From NCBI RefSeq assembly GCF_000745485.1, contig NZ_JQJK01000014.1, forward strand, positions 207,856-271,855: 64,000 nt of DNA. The letters are read 5' to 3'. Positions within the stretch are counted from its first letter, which is position 1; each line of letters opens with the position of its first letter. A program made the position numbers and the translations under genes. The stretch comes from Methanobacterium veterum. GTDB taxonomy: Archaea > Methanobacteriota > Methanobacteria > Methanobacteriales > Methanobacteriaceae. The notes beneath the pieces were generated by a model that was not told the DNA's origin, did not search any database, and was given only the letters and a program-made list of their open reading frames with translations. Below are positions 39,115-48,984 of the stretch, in pieces.

Positions 39115-39741
39115 TCATTTAAATTTTCTTGATATAATAATTATAACTATGGCAATGATAGCTAAAACTGGAATAACAATGTACCATAATTCAAGAGCTA
39201 AATTAGATTTATTGGAAGGTTCAGGTGTTATATTTTGATCTTTAAATATTTTTTCCTGTGAAGTACCGTCTGTATATGTAAATATTATTTTAGATTTATT
39301 TATCTCCATTGTACTTCCATTTATCGAATTTATATCAAGTAGTACGCACGCTTTCTCTAGAGGGTCATTAATATTGACCTGTTTATAAGAACCATCGAGT
39401 TTTATATTTGATCTTATTATATCTGGATTATTTTTAAAGTAATTATAAAAATGGGCGTTACTGGATAGTTCAGTTTCATTGAAATTAGATTTTTTTATGG
39501 CATATATGGAAACTGTACTTAATTTATAGAAACTAAACTCGCTGGAATTAATTATTTCGTAGGATGGAGAAGGTGTCCCATGGATTAAAAAAATATAATC
39601 TGGGTATTTATTAATATTGGAGATAGTATAATATAATTTAACTTCTTTCATCCCAGGCTCTATAACATCAGCAAATACAACTGGTGAAGTAATGGATAAA
39701 ATAAAAATAGAGATAACTGAAATAACTAATTTGTTTTTCAT
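39115..39741 (-). CDS. Secreted or membrane-anchored extracellular protein
   Basis: A 208-residue protein with a signal peptide (MKNKLVISVISIFILSITSPVVFA), a mainly beta extracellular part (VIEPGMKEVKLYYTISNINKYPDYIF) and a C-terminal membrane helix (LWYIVIPVLAIIAIVIIII) ending in basic RKFK. The ATG at 39741 is about 26 nt from the centre of a TATA box (about 39764-39772), so it may be leaderless; the 39756 start would precede the transcript. Partner of the four-helix protein; the role is unknown. Confidence 0.7.
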   Translation of the reverse strand: MKNKLVISVISIFILSITSPVVFADVIEPGMKEVKLYYTISNINKYPDYIFLIHGTPSPSYEIINSSEFSFYKLSTVSIYAIKKSNFNETELSSNAHFYNYFKNNPDIIRSNIKLDGSYKQVNINDPLEKACVLLDINSINGSTMEINKSKIIFTYTDGTSQEKIFKDQNITPEPSNKSNLALELWYIVIPVLAIIAIVIIIISRKFK

Positions 39742-39942
39742 GAATTGATCTTGCACTTATGGGCTTATAAATATTTAAGATCATGTAAAATTTTACATTT
39801 TAAAATTACTGTTATTTATTAAAGAAAAAAATCATTATAAGAACTCCATATTAAAAACATCATATAAAATTCAATATTTAATTTTTACATAATGTATGTA
39901 ATTTCAAAATCAGAGATTGAAGGCATAAAGGAGGTGAAAAGT

Positions 39943-40017
39943 ATGGAAAAAATAACAAGAAGGATGATTTTATCCAGACTTTTCACCAGGACTTGTTCGG
40001 CCCTTGATTTAAAGTAA
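39943..40017 (+). CDS. Possible 24-residue peptide with strong ribosome-binding site
   Basis: AAAGGAGGTGAAAAGT precedes ATG 39943 and the frame MEKITRRMILSRLFTRTCSALDLK. It is basic and amphipathic with one Cys. The rest of 39757-40168 is AT-rich and holds no other candidate. The site is far stronger than chance would suggest, but there is no family to compare. Confidence 0.35.
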   Translation: MEKITRRMILSRLFTRTCSALDLK

Positions 40018-40168
40018 TTATCACAAATAAATAAAATTTTGTCCCTTAAAATGTGAGTTATTTCACATGTGATATTATCTGTGTATAAAATCTTAAGGAA
40101 AAGAAGTTTAGAATGGTAAATTCAATTTTTAATCCTGTTATTTGATGTATAATCTAGATTATAATGAA

Positions 40169-40972
40169 TTACCAGTATTTTTTTACCAGCGAAACTACTG
40201 TGAAAGTTATTCCTAAAACTAAAATAATAGTTGCTCCTGAAGCTAAATTGAATATGTATGAAAGCAGCAGTCCAACAGTAGTTAAAATAGCACCGGTTAT
40301 AATGGAAAATGCCATTAATTTTTTGATATCATAGGTAAATTGTTTGCTTATGGCAGCGGGAATGCTTAAAAGGGCAATTATAAGGATGACCCCAACTACT
40401 TTAATAAGAACCACTACACTTAACGCCACCAGAGATAGAAGAAGCATATAAATGAATTCTGTAGGAACTCCTAACACCTTCGAGAATTCCTCGTCGAATG
40501 ATATGGCTAAAAATTCCCTCTGGAACAGGAAAACAGTTGCTATAATTATCAGGTCTAGAATAAACATTATATAAAGATCAGAGTTGTCTATGGTTAGTAT
40601 GCTTCCAAAAAGGTAGCTAAAGAGGTCCGGAGCGTTTCCTGGGGTTAAATTTATGAAAATTATACCAATAGCCATTCCTACACTCCATAATATCCCAATA
40701 GCTGTATCCTCACTAACTTTAACTCGATCTCTAATTGCACCTATTCCCATTGCAGATAAAATACTGAATGGAATAGCTGCCAGTACTGGATTTACACCTA
40801 AAAAGTAGCCAAGACCTACACCACCAAAAGCAGCATGGGATATTGCCCCGCTTAGAGAGACTATTCTTTTTATAACTACGTAGGTTCCAACGATTCCGCA
40901 TGCGATACTCACAAGCACCGCTGCTATAAACGCTCTCTGCATGAACTGATACTGAAGTATATTCTCAATCAT
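40169..40972 (-). CDS. Zinc/manganese-type ABC transporter permease
   Basis: A 267-residue ABC-3 family permease with 7-8 helices. Typical segments are [64 protein letters not shown] and [21 protein letters not shown]. It is the membrane unit of the importer coded with the ATPase 20 nt upstream and the binding protein. I place the start at ATG 40972, after GGAGATTATTG. Confidence 0.9.
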   Translation of the reverse strand: MIENILQYQFMQRAFIAAVLVSIACGIVGTYVVIKRIVSLSGAISHAAFGGVGLGYFLGVNPVLAAIPFSILSAMGIGAIRDRVKVSEDTAIGILWSVGMAIGIIFINLTPGNAPDLFSYLFGSILTIDNSDLYIMFILDLIIIATVFLFQREFLAISFDEEFSKVLGVPTEFIYMLLLSLVALSVVVLIKVVGVILIIALLSIPAAISKQFTYDIKKLMAFSIITGAILTTVGLLLSYIFNLASGATIILVLGITFTVVSLVKKYW

Positions 40973-40992
40973 CAATAATCTCCTTTATCTTA

Positions 40993-41745
40993 TTATTTTT
41001 CATGTTTTCCCAGCACTCTGTGGGGAATACCATGGCTTATAAGTTCAAGAGGACATTTATAAACCTCTTCTAATCCTTTTGCAGAACCTTCCACTGGGCC
41101 GTGATAAAATAATTCACGGTTAAGACATGCTATTTTATCAACATGGGCCGAAACTGCCCCTACATCATGACTTATGAGTATTATGGTCATTTTATCATTC
41201 AAACGAGATAATAATTTGTAGAATGAATTTTGCATTTCAGGATCTATGCTGGCCATGGGTTCATCCATAATGAGAAGTTTAGGCTCTCTTACAATGGAAC
41301 GAGCTATAAAAACCCTCTGCATCTGCCCACCGGAGATCTCGCTTATTTGTCTATCTCTTAATTTGTAAATGTCAACATCTTTTAAGGCCTTTTCGGCTGC
41401 TTCCTCATCGCTTTTTGTGTAGCCTTTAAATAATCCATGATATCTGCCGGAAAGTACTGTGTCAAAAACGTTTATAGGAAAATCAGGATCAAAAGCAACA
41501 TGCTGTGGTAGGTATCCCATTAATTTTCTGGATTTTTTAGGTTCCCTGCCGAAGATTTTGACTTCACCAGTGTCTGGTGTCAGGATCCCCATGATGATTT
41601 TAATGAGGGTACTTTTTCCACCTCCGTTTGGACCTATTATTGCCATCAAATCTTTTTCATTTACACTGAGGTTAATATCATGAAGAACTGATAATTTGCC
41701 AAATTTTTTTGAAACATTGCTAATTTCAACTACTTTTGAAGCCAT
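40993..41745 (-). CDS. Zinc/manganese-type ABC transporter ATPase
   Basis: A 250-residue ABC ATPase: Walker [11 protein letters not shown]-loop YLPQHVAFD, signature [16 protein letters not shown], Walker [13 protein letters not shown] and switch ISHDVG. It powers the permease at 40169. A gap of about 200 bases with AT-rich sequence separates it from the binding protein gene. Confidence 0.92.
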   Translation of the reverse strand: MASKVVEISNVSKKFGKLSVLHDINLSVNEKDLMAIIGPNGGGKSTLIKIIMGILTPDTGEVKIFGREPKKSRKLMGYLPQHVAFDPDFPINVFDTVLSGRYHGLFKGYTKSDEEAAEKALKDVDIYKLRDRQISEISGGQMQRVFIARSIVREPKLLIMDEPMASIDPEMQNSFYKLLSRLNDKMTIILISHDVGAVSAHVDKIACLNRELFYHGPVEGSAKGLEEVYKCPLELISHGIPHRVLGKHEK

Positions 41746-41950
41746 AATTTAACCTTCGTTTTTATTGTTGTTAGATTTAAGGGGTTTAACATATTTTTCA
41801 GCTTGTATCGCTGGTTTCAACCACGTAATAGCCGTAATCTAACCTTCAATTTATATAATTAACTGTTAAATAAGAAGAATCAGCAGTATCTTTCTGTTAT
41901 ATTGCTAATCCTAAATAATAACACAAATAAAATTTTAAAAATTAATTTTT

Positions 41951-42835
41951 TTAAGACCCTGAAAATGCTTTAGCGACATTTTCCATGTTTTGCAGATAAT
42001 TTTCATCAAGATCATTTACAAATACAACTCTGCCTCCTATTTGGGAGGCTACTGACTGCATATATTTTGGGTTGTACTGGGGCTCTGTAAATACCACGCT
42101 TATATTATTTTTTTTGGCAGTGTCCACCATCATTGCGATTCGCTGTGGTGATGGTTCTTCATCGTTGATCATAGCTGCGATCATGGTAAGATTGTATGCT
42201 TTGGCGTAATAACCGAAAGCAGGGTGAAATACCAGTATAATAGGAGTATGTTTCTCTTTAAGCGTTTTGGTTGTGTTTTTATCTAATTCATCAAGTTTCT
42301 GTAAATACTGGTCACGGTTTTTTTGATAGTAATCTTTATTTGAGGGGTCTATCTGAACCAATCCTTGGTATATATTTTCAACCATTATCTCAGCGTTTTT
42401 AGGATTTGTCCAAACATGGGGATCTATTTCATCGGATTCATTCTCTGCAGTATTAGGCATTAATTCTATCCCTTTTGAACAGTTTACAATAAGCATATTG
42501 GGATTAATGCTTTTTATTTTGGACATGTAATTTGTTTCAAACTCTACTGGTGTCCCTACTTCTGCATACATTCTTGCTTTTGAGATGCTGGTTAATTGTT
42601 CAGGTAACGGCTCGTAGGTGTGTGGGTCTGATCCAGAGGGCACCATTAAAATTACATTTACTTTATCTCCCCCTACAGCTTTAACAAACTCAACTTGCGG
42701 ACCTATACTCACTGCTACGTTTATTTTACTGTTATCTGATTCTTCTTGACTGCTTGCAGAAAAATAAATAAATAAACCTGCCGTTAAAATAAATATTAAA
42801 AGTAATGATACTATTATTATTCTTCTCTTTTCCAT
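41951..42835 (-). CDS. Metal-binding periplasmic-type protein (ZnuA/TroA family)
   Basis: A 294-residue solute-binding protein with a membrane anchor/signal (IIIVSLLLIFILTAGLFIYF). Its ligand residues lie in SDPHTYEPLPEQ, DPHVWTNPKNAEIM, VFHPAFGYYAKAY and FTEPQYNPKYM (His, His, His and an acidic position). This set suits Zn, Mn or possibly Ni. There is no lipobox Cys and no His-rich loop. It leads the three-gene transporter set and is divergent from a NikR-type regulator. Confidence 0.88.
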   Translation of the reverse strand: MEKRRIIIVSLLLIFILTAGLFIYFSASSQEESDNSKINVAVSIGPQVEFVKAVGGDKVNVILMVPSGSDPHTYEPLPEQLTSISKARMYAEVGTPVEFETNYMSKIKSINPNMLIVNCSKGIELMPNTAENESDEIDPHVWTNPKNAEIMVENIYQGLVQIDPSNKDYYQKNRDQYLQKLDELDKNTTKTLKEKHTPIILVFHPAFGYYAKAYNLTMIAAMINDEEPSPQRIAMMVDTAKKNNISVVFTEPQYNPKYMQSVASQIGGRVVFVNDLDENYLQNMENVAKAFSGS

Positions 42836-42882
42836 TCATAGCCCCCAAAGCTATTAAACTTTGTATGCTTTATTATTAGTTC

Positions 42883-42911
42883 TTATTAATATTTAAATAT
42901 AATGTTAATAA
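42883..42911. promoter_or_regulatory. Candidate operator between znuA-like and nikR-like genes
   Basis: TTATTAA (42883-42889) and TTAATAA (42905-42911) are inverted copies separated by 15 nt, in the 120-base divergent promoter region. NikR-type regulators bind inverted half-sites about two helix turns apart, so this is a reasonable site, but AT-richness makes chance likely too. Confidence 0.35.
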
Positions 42912-42956
42912 AATTTAGCATAATCTTTATAATAGCTTATTAACTTATAATACAAC

Positions 42957-43340
42957 ATGCCAATTGTCAGTATATCTCTGAATGAAAAGTTGCTTGAAGA
43001 AATAGATAAAATAAAAGATGAAATCGGTTTTTCTGGAAGATCTGATGTAATTAGGGCAAGTGCAAGGATGCTAATAGCAGACAATAAGGAAAAAGAGGCC
43101 TTAGAAGGTCAAATTAATGCAATACTTGTTTTAATTCATAAACAGGAAGTTGAAGATAGGGTAACTGAAATAAAACATGATTTTGAAGATATTGTCAATA
43201 CTCAAATTCACAGCCACCTTAAAGACAGCACATGCCTTGAAATATTTATTTTAGATGGTTCGGCAGATAGAATCAAAAAGATTGCTAAAATGTTCCAGAT
43301 AAGCCGTAAAATTGATTATGTTAAGTTAATTGTAGTATAA
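42957..43340 (+). CDS. nikR: NikR-type metal-responsive repressor
   Basis: A 127-residue ribbon-helix-helix plus ACT-domain regulator. The DNA-binding part is [19 protein letters not shown] and [16 protein letters not shown]. The nickel site residues are His74, His85, His87 and Cys93 ([20 protein letters not shown]), with exactly the spacing of NikR His76/His87/His89/Cys95. It is divergent from the ABC metal importer, which it probably controls. Methanogens need nickel for F430 and hydrogenases, so the importer may carry or be regulated by nickel. Confidence 0.88.
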   Translation: MPIVSISLNEKLLEEIDKIKDEIGFSGRSDVIRASARMLIADNKEKEALEGQINAILVLIHKQEVEDRVTEIKHDFEDIVNTQIHSHLKDSTCLEIFILDGSADRIKKIAKMFQISRKIDYVKLIVV

Positions 43341-43544
43341 ATGTTCACTATGCCTGATTAATTATTCATCAAATAACAACTGAATTAAAGTTATGTATAT
43401 CTCTATTTTATGTAATAATTCATTTAATTAAATTTCACGTATATGTTATTTATAATAAGTAATATAAACCTAAAATAAATTATAAAGTTAAATAAAACAT
43501 AAGTTTGCTGTATATTAATTTGATTACTAATGGGATTTGAAAAA

Positions 43545-44381
43545 ATGAAAGTATTAATCATTGGTTCTGAAGGTATGCTGGGTCATGATTTAGTGGATAG
43601 CTTATCTGCCGAAAATGAAATCAGTACCACCACAATTGACACTTTAGATATTACAGATATTAATAAAACAATCAAAACAGTAAAAGAGATTAATCCTGAT
43701 GTAGTGGTGAACGCTGCGGCATTTACCAATGTGAATGAATGTGAATCTAAATTTGATCTAGCATATAAAGTAAATGTGCTGGGAACAAGGAACGTTGCTG
43801 TTGCATGCAGAGAAGTTGATAGTGCCCTTGTTTATATATCTACAGACTATGTTTTTGATGGTACTAAGGGCAGTTCATATTATGAATATGATCAAACCCA
43901 CCCATTAAGTGCTTATGGTAAAACTAAGTATTTGGGTGAAGTTTATACCCGTGACATTTTGGACAAATTTTATATAGTTAGAACTGCATGGTTATACGGC
44001 TACCACGGCCCTAATTTTGTTACTACAATGCTTAATTTAGCTAAAACAAATGATACTATTTCCGTTGTTAATGACCAGGTAGGCTCTCCTACTTATACTT
44101 TAGATCTTGCAAATGCCATTGAGCAGCTTATTAAAAAACCAGCCTACGGCATTTATCATGTTACAAATAGTGAATACTGTTCATGGTATGAATATGCCAA
44201 GGAGATTTTTGATATAGCTGGAATTGATGTTGAAGTAAAACCAGTTACTACAGAAGAGTTTCCTACTCCCGCATTAAGACCAGAATATTCAGTTCTTGAA
44301 AATTATAACTGGAAAATGGAAGGTTTTCCGGAAATTCGAAGTTATAAAGAGGCCTTAAAGGAGTATATGGACTTATTATAA
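43545..44381 (+). CDS. rfbD: dTDP-4-dehydrorhamnose reductase
   Basis: A 278-residue short-chain reductase, the last step of dTDP-L-rhamnose synthesis. [10 protein letters not shown] (residues 7-16) is the nucleotide-binding loop. STDYVFDG and YGKTKYLGE hold the catalytic Tyr-Lys, and [15 protein letters not shown] is typical. A second ATG (the M in MGFEKMKV) lies 15 nt upstream; MKVLIIG fits the family. It is first in the four-gene operon, 27 nt before rfbA. Confidence 0.93.
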   Translation: MKVLIIGSEGMLGHDLVDSLSAENEISTTTIDTLDITDINKTIKTVKEINPDVVVNAAAFTNVNECESKFDLAYKVNVLGTRNVAVACREVDSALVYISTDYVFDGTKGSSYYEYDQTHPLSAYGKTKYLGEVYTRDILDKFYIVRTAWLYGYHGPNFVTTMLNLAKTNDTISVVNDQVGSPTYTLDLANAIEQLIKKPAYGIYHVTNSEYCSWYEYAKEIFDIAGIDVEVKPVTTEEFPTPALRPEYSVLENYNWKMEGFPEIRSYKEALKEYMDLL

Positions 44382-44408
44382 ATGGGCTGCATAAAGGAGG
44401 AATAACAA

Positions 44409-45284
44409 ATGAAAGGAATAGTTCTGGCAGGCGGATCCGGTACAAGACTGTACCCAATTACAAAATCGGTTTCAAAGCAGTTACTGCCTATTTATGACAA
44501 ACCAATGGTTTATTATCCATTATCTGTTCTTATGCTTGCAGGTATCAGGGAAATACTGATCATTTCCACTCCTCGAGATTTACCTCTCTATAAAGAGTTA
44601 TTAGGAGACGGCAGTGATCTGGGAGTTTCTTTTTCGTATGCAGTGCAAGATGAACCTAGAGGGCTTGCAGAAGCATTTATAGTTGGGGAAAATTTCATTG
44701 GCAGTGATAATGTGGCTTTAGTACTTGGGGATAATATATTCCACGGTCACAGGTTCAGTGAAATATTAAAAAGGGCTTCAGCACTAAAAGAGGGTGCAGT
44801 TATTTTTGGATATTATGTTAAAAATCCACGGGCTTTTGGCGTAGTTGAATTTGATGAGGATGGTAATGTACTTTCTCTTGAGGAGAAACCCGAGAATCCA
44901 AAATCAAAATATGTTATTCCTGGACTTTATTTTTATGATAATGATGTAATTGAAATAGCTAAAAATGTAAAGCCTTCTGCTCGGGGAGAACTTGAGATTA
45001 CCTCTGTTAATGAGGTTTACTTGAAGCGGAAGCAATTAAAAGTTGAATTATTAGGCCGTGGAATGGCATGGCTAGATACCGGGACACATGATGGGCTTTT
45101 AGAGGCCAGTAACTTTGTTGAGGCTATTCAGAAAAGACAGGGATTTTTTATAGCATGTTTAGAAGAAATTGCTTACCATAATAGGTGGATAAATGCTGAT
45201 AAGGTCCTTAAACTGGCGAAAACTTTAGAAAAAACTGAATACGGCAATTATCTTATGGAATTAGTCAATAACAACCGATTTTAA
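44409..45284 (+). CDS. rfbA: Glucose-1-phosphate thymidylyltransferase
   Basis: A 291-residue nucleotidyltransferase, the first step of dTDP-rhamnose synthesis. Its active-site motif is [11 protein letters not shown] (residues 8-18), and [19 protein letters not shown] and the C-terminal [14 protein letters not shown] are family signatures. AAGGAGGAATAACAA precedes the ATG. It is 39 nt upstream of rfbC. Confidence 0.95.
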   Translation: MKGIVLAGGSGTRLYPITKSVSKQLLPIYDKPMVYYPLSVLMLAGIREILIISTPRDLPLYKELLGDGSDLGVSFSYAVQDEPRGLAEAFIVGENFIGSDNVALVLGDNIFHGHRFSEILKRASALKEGAVIFGYYVKNPRAFGVVEFDEDGNVLSLEEKPENPKSKYVIPGLYFYDNDVIEIAKNVKPSARGELEITSVNEVYLKRKQLKVELLGRGMAWLDTGTHDGLLEASNFVEAIQKRQGFFIACLEEIAYHNRWINADKVLKLAKTLEKTEYGNYLMELVNNNRF

Positions 45285-45323
45285 GATTCAAATTTAGAAA
45301 GTTCAATTTAAGCGAGGAAGAGT

Positions 45324-45881
45324 ATGGGTAAATTTAAATTTATAAAGACATCTATTGAGGGTGTTTATATAATAGAACCTACCGTGTTTGGGGATGAAAG
45401 AGGTTACTTCATGGAGACCTACCATGCAGAAGAATTTAGAGAAGCAGGATTAGATTTTAACTTTGTTCAGGATAACCAGTCTAAATCTAAAAAAGGAGTT
45501 CTTAGGGGGCTTCATTTTCAGTATACCAAACCTCAGGGTAAACTGGTCCGTGTTATAAAAGGGGAAGTATTTGATGCGGCGGTTGATTTAAGAAAGGATT
45601 CACCAACTTATGGTAAATGGGAAGGAGTCATTCTCTCTGATGAAAATAAAAAACAGTTTTATGTACCTGAAGGGTTTGCACATGGTTTTTTAGTACTTTC
45701 AGATGAAGCAGAGTTTACCTACAAGTGCACCAACTTTTATGACCCCAATGATGAGGGAGGAATACTCTGGAACGACCCTGATATAAATGTTGAATGGCCA
45801 ATTGGTCAGGATATGGAAATCATGCTCTCTGAAAAGGACATGAAGTGGAAAACATTTAAAGAAACGGGTACTGATTTTTAA
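45324..45881 (+). CDS. rfbC: dTDP-4-dehydrorhamnose 3,5-epimerase
   Basis: A 185-residue cupin-fold epimerase. Typical segments are GDERGYFMETYHAEEFREAGL, QDNQSKSKKGVLRGLHFQ (the catalytic His in RGLHFQ), GKLVRVIKGEVFDAAVDLRKDSPTYGKW and VPEGFAHGFLVLSDEAEFTYKCTNFY. The length is normal. It is 22 nt before rfbB and shares the operon. Confidence 0.95.
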   Translation: MGKFKFIKTSIEGVYIIEPTVFGDERGYFMETYHAEEFREAGLDFNFVQDNQSKSKKGVLRGLHFQYTKPQGKLVRVIKGEVFDAAVDLRKDSPTYGKWEGVILSDENKKQFYVPEGFAHGFLVLSDEAEFTYKCTNFYDPNDEGGILWNDPDINVEWPIGQDMEIMLSEKDMKWKTFKETGTDF

Positions 45882-45903
45882 ATAATGCCGTGGAGAACAA
45901 ATA

Positions 45904-46911
45904 ATGACGAAGATACTGATTACAGGGGGAGCAGGGTTTATAGGGAGCAATTTTGTAAGATATATGCTTGATAAATATGGTAGCTATGAAATTGTGAATT
46001 TAGACTCCCTTACATACTGCGGAAATCTGGAGAATTTGAGTGGAATTGAAGATAATCCTAATTATACCTTTTTTAAAGGAGATATAACTGATAAAGATTT
46101 AATTTTTAAAATCACATCTGATGTGGATTACATCGTAAACTTTGCAGCAGAATCTCACGTAGACCGCAGTATTGAAGATCCTGAAATATTTATAAAGTCA
46201 AATGTACTTGGAACTCAGGTTCTTTTAGACGCTGCCAAAGAGTATGGTATTAAAAAATATCTGCAGGTATCAACTGACGAAGTTTATGGTTCCTTGGGAA
46301 AAACAGGTTATTTCCGGGAAGATACTCCTTTAGCTCCCAATAGTCCTTATTCTGCAAGTAAAGCCAGCGCAGATTTAATGGTCAGGGCTTATAATAAAAC
46401 GTTTGATCTGCCGGTAAACATAACCAGATGTTCTAATAATTACGGACCATATCAGTTCCCTGAGAAATTAATCCCTTTAATGATATCTAATGCCCTTGAA
46501 AATAAGCCGCTGCCGGTATACGGTGATGGGCTGAACGTAAGAGATTGGCTGCACGTTTATGACCACTGTTCTGCTATAGATCTTGTCATTCATAGGGGTA
46601 AGATTGGAGAAATCTATAATATAGGTGGAAACAACGAGAAAAAAAATATAGAAATAGTAAAATTAATTCTTCAAAATTTAAATAAGCCTGAATCTCTTAT
46701 CAACTTTGTAAAAGATAGATTAGGCCATGATAGGAGATATGCTATAGACTCCAGTAAAATACAAAATGAATTGGGCTGGACACCAAAATATACCTTCGAA
46801 ACAGGTATAGCTGAAACTATACAGTGGTATTTAGATAACAAAGAGTGGTGGGAACGGATAAAAAGCGGCGAGTACATGGCTTATTATGAAAGAACATACA
46901 GCAACCGATGA
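45904..46911 (+). CDS. rfbB: dTDP-glucose 4,6-dehydratase
   Basis: A 335-residue extended SDR that makes dTDP-4-keto-6-deoxyglucose. NAD motif GGAGFIGSN (residues 7-15), STDEVYGSLG, and YSASKASADLMVRAY with the catalytic Tyr-Lys. DWLHVYDHCSAIDLV and the LGWTPKYTFETGIAETIQWY end are standard. The operon order here is rfbDACB. The sugar feeds cell-surface glycans. Confidence 0.95.
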   Translation: MTKILITGGAGFIGSNFVRYMLDKYGSYEIVNLDSLTYCGNLENLSGIEDNPNYTFFKGDITDKDLIFKITSDVDYIVNFAAESHVDRSIEDPEIFIKSNVLGTQVLLDAAKEYGIKKYLQVSTDEVYGSLGKTGYFREDTPLAPNSPYSASKASADLMVRAYNKTFDLPVNITRCSNNYGPYQFPEKLIPLMISNALENKPLPVYGDGLNVRDWLHVYDHCSAIDLVIHRGKIGEIYNIGGNNEKKNIEIVKLILQNLNKPESLINFVKDRLGHDRRYAIDSSKIQNELGWTPKYTFETGIAETIQWYLDNKEWWERIKSGEYMAYYERTYSNR

Positions 46912-46922
46912 GCTAGAAAAAG

Positions 46923-46943
46923 GGATAAATTGATAATTTATCC
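46923..46943. terminator. Hairpin terminator between convergent genes
   Basis: GGATAAATT-gat-AATTTATCC is a perfect 9-bp hairpin with a 3-nt loop, located between the rfbB stop and the 3' end of the MarR gene and close to T-rich runs. Confidence 0.6.
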
Positions 46944-46981
46944 TGAAACTTTTAATATATCTGGATAACGGCTTAAAACAT

Positions 46982-47485
46982 TCAATTTACTTTTTTTACA
47001 TTTTTAGCTTCATTGTACAGGTTTCCTGATATTTTTTCCAATTTCATTACAATATTGAATAGTGAACTTATTTCTTCATCCTCCAATCCTTTAAATAGAG
47101 AAATTATAGATTTAGCATCTTCAGGACTCCTTTTTTCCCAGTACCTTCTGCATTCATCTGTAGTTCTCAGTCTTAAAATACGCCTGTTATGGAGGTCTCG
47201 TTCTATCTTAATAAAGCCCCTTGATTCTAATCTGACTGCCAGCTGTTTTACATTTTGATGTGTGGTGCTTAATGCATCTGCAACTTCCTGCATAGACGGG
47301 TCGTGGTCAAATGCATTCTCTATAACAATCATCATTAACCATTGTTTAGTTGTTATTTTATCATCTGCAAGTTCTTTATTGATTATATAACCCCAGCGCT
47401 GCTCTATCAAAAATATGAATACCAATATATACTGTTCCATTTCGAATCTATTTGGATGTCCTTTTAGGTTTGAATTCTGTTCCAT
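46982..47485 (-). CDS. MarR-family transcriptional regulator
   Basis: A 167-residue winged-helix regulator. The recognition region is DPSMQEVADALSTTHQNVKQLAVRLESRGFIKIERDLHNRRILRLRTTDECRRYW, with the beta-wing DLHNRR of the MarR family. An N-terminal helix forms the dimer. Its targets are unknown; no efflux gene is adjacent. Frames on the other strand are shadows. Confidence 0.88.
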   Translation of the reverse strand: MEQNSNLKGHPNRFEMEQYILVFIFLIEQRWGYIINKELADDKITTKQWLMMIVIENAFDHDPSMQEVADALSTTHQNVKQLAVRLESRGFIKIERDLHNRRILRLRTTDECRRYWEKRSPEDAKSIISLFKGLEDEEISSLFNIVMKLEKISGNLYNEAKNVKKVN

Positions 47486-47656
47486 TTTTACCCGCCTGAA
47501 GTTGTTATTTAGATCTGTTAGTCCTCTATAGGTAATATATTACGTGTTTTGATATTTTTACCTGCAGATTATATAAACTTTGTGTTCATGTTTAAATTAA
47601 AGAAAATAAAGAATTAAAAAGTAGTATCTTCAAATAATTTCAATTAATTTTAAAAA

Positions 47657-48901
47657 TTATATGATCTTAAAGCTGTTTACTGTTTGTTCAATTAAATAAT
47701 CATTCTTTTCGTAGTAATCACTGAAGACCATTAACTGCAGTTCATATACGCTTACATTATCTTTTGTAACCGTTGTCCTGTCTATATAAAACGGTGCAGC
47801 TATGTCATTGGAAAATACAGGATTATTCTGACATTTATATACAGTTCTAAAGCCAGTCATGCCATTTTTATTGATATCCTGTTCAAAAACTTCAGTTCCA
47901 CCCCACCATGTACGTATGTGAACATCCTGGGTGTTTTTATAGTCTTCAAGAGAGTTTCCAAATTCATTGCCAATTTTACCATACCATACTATGGCTTCAA
48001 CACTATTTCCATAGATTAAATCTAATCGGGCATCTTTCCCTGCGTTTTTATATGACTGTCTTTCCCAGACTGCAGGATAGGTTATTGAAAATCCTTTTCC
48101 AGTGAAGTTTTTCACTTTAACACTGTTTGAAAGATAGCTGCTGTTAAAGATTGACATAATGGAAGGGAATATATCATAATCACGGGTAACATTTTGAACT
48201 TGAGTACTGTCCCTTTTACCTGTAGATGTGGCAGTTACATTGAAGTAAGCTGATGTGGAATTTAAAGGAACATAGAAATCCTGTTTGAAATAGCCGTTGG
48301 AATCAGCCTTCAAAGTGATATTGTTGATCACCGGGTCATTAAAAGCGGTATCTACATAACTTTGGAGATTAAGGTTACTTCTCAGGGTCATATTTGATAT
48401 AATATGAATAGTAGCACCAGGATCACTTTTACCTTCCAGTACAAGACTTTTATTCCCATAACTAAGTTCTTGCATAGGCTTAATCGAAAGAAATGTTAAT
48501 GGGCGCTGTATTTCCATATCCTGAGAGACCTCATATTTCCCATGTACCTGTGAAACTACAGAAACTTTGGTGTCGGTGACGCTAAGTGGAATATTAAGAT
48601 TGTAACTGAAATTACCGTTGTTATCTACCTTAACCGGCACCTTATTTAAGTTTAAATCTGCATCATACAGAAAAACTTGGGCATTTGGTTCTGAGGAACC
48701 TGTTATAGTATATTCAAGAGTGCTATTATCTATTTGAGCATTAGGTGTCTCTAAAGATAAATAAGTAATATCTGGAACCAGTATTCCTGCCATTGCAATG
48801 AATAGTATAGAACCTATACAAAATAGGCTTAATCCCAGCACTGCTTTGTTGGTATTGCTCTGCCGGTTGAACCATTCTTTTAGTTTATCTATATTATTCA
48901 A
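47657..48901 (-). CDS. Membrane-anchored protein with Ig-like and PsbP-like domains
   Basis: A 414-residue extracellular protein with an N-terminal membrane anchor (AVLGLSLFCIGSILFIAMAGILV). Two Ig-like beta repeats follow (STLEYTITGSSEPNAQVFLYDADLNL and LVLEGKSDPGATIHIISNMTL). The C-terminal domain resembles PsbP/DUF1795 lipoprotein folds (FTGKGFSITYPAVWERQSYKNAGKDARLDLIYG). The function is unknown, perhaps in surface assembly. Related small proteins are common in Methanobacterium. Confidence 0.65.
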   Translation of the reverse strand: MNNIDKLKEWFNRQSNTNKAVLGLSLFCIGSILFIAMAGILVPDITYLSLETPNAQIDNSTLEYTITGSSEPNAQVFLYDADLNLNKVPVKVDNNGNFSYNLNIPLSVTDTKVSVVSQVHGKYEVSQDMEIQRPLTFLSIKPMQELSYGNKSLVLEGKSDPGATIHIISNMTLRSNLNLQSYVDTAFNDPVINNITLKADSNGYFKQDFYVPLNSTSAYFNVTATSTGKRDSTQVQNVTRDYDIFPSIMSIFNSSYLSNSVKVKNFTGKGFSITYPAVWERQSYKNAGKDARLDLIYGNSVEAIVWYGKIGNEFGNSLEDYKNTQDVHIRTWWGGTEVFEQDINKNGMTGFRTVYKCQNNPVFSNDIAAPFYIDRTTVTKDNVSVYELQLMVFSDYYEKNDYLIEQTVNSFKII

Positions 48902-48984
48902 GTTTTTAATTCTCCAAAAGTTTCAATAAAAAAGTTAAGTAAGTGTATAGATATTCTGATATTTATTTTATCTGTTAAATTTTA

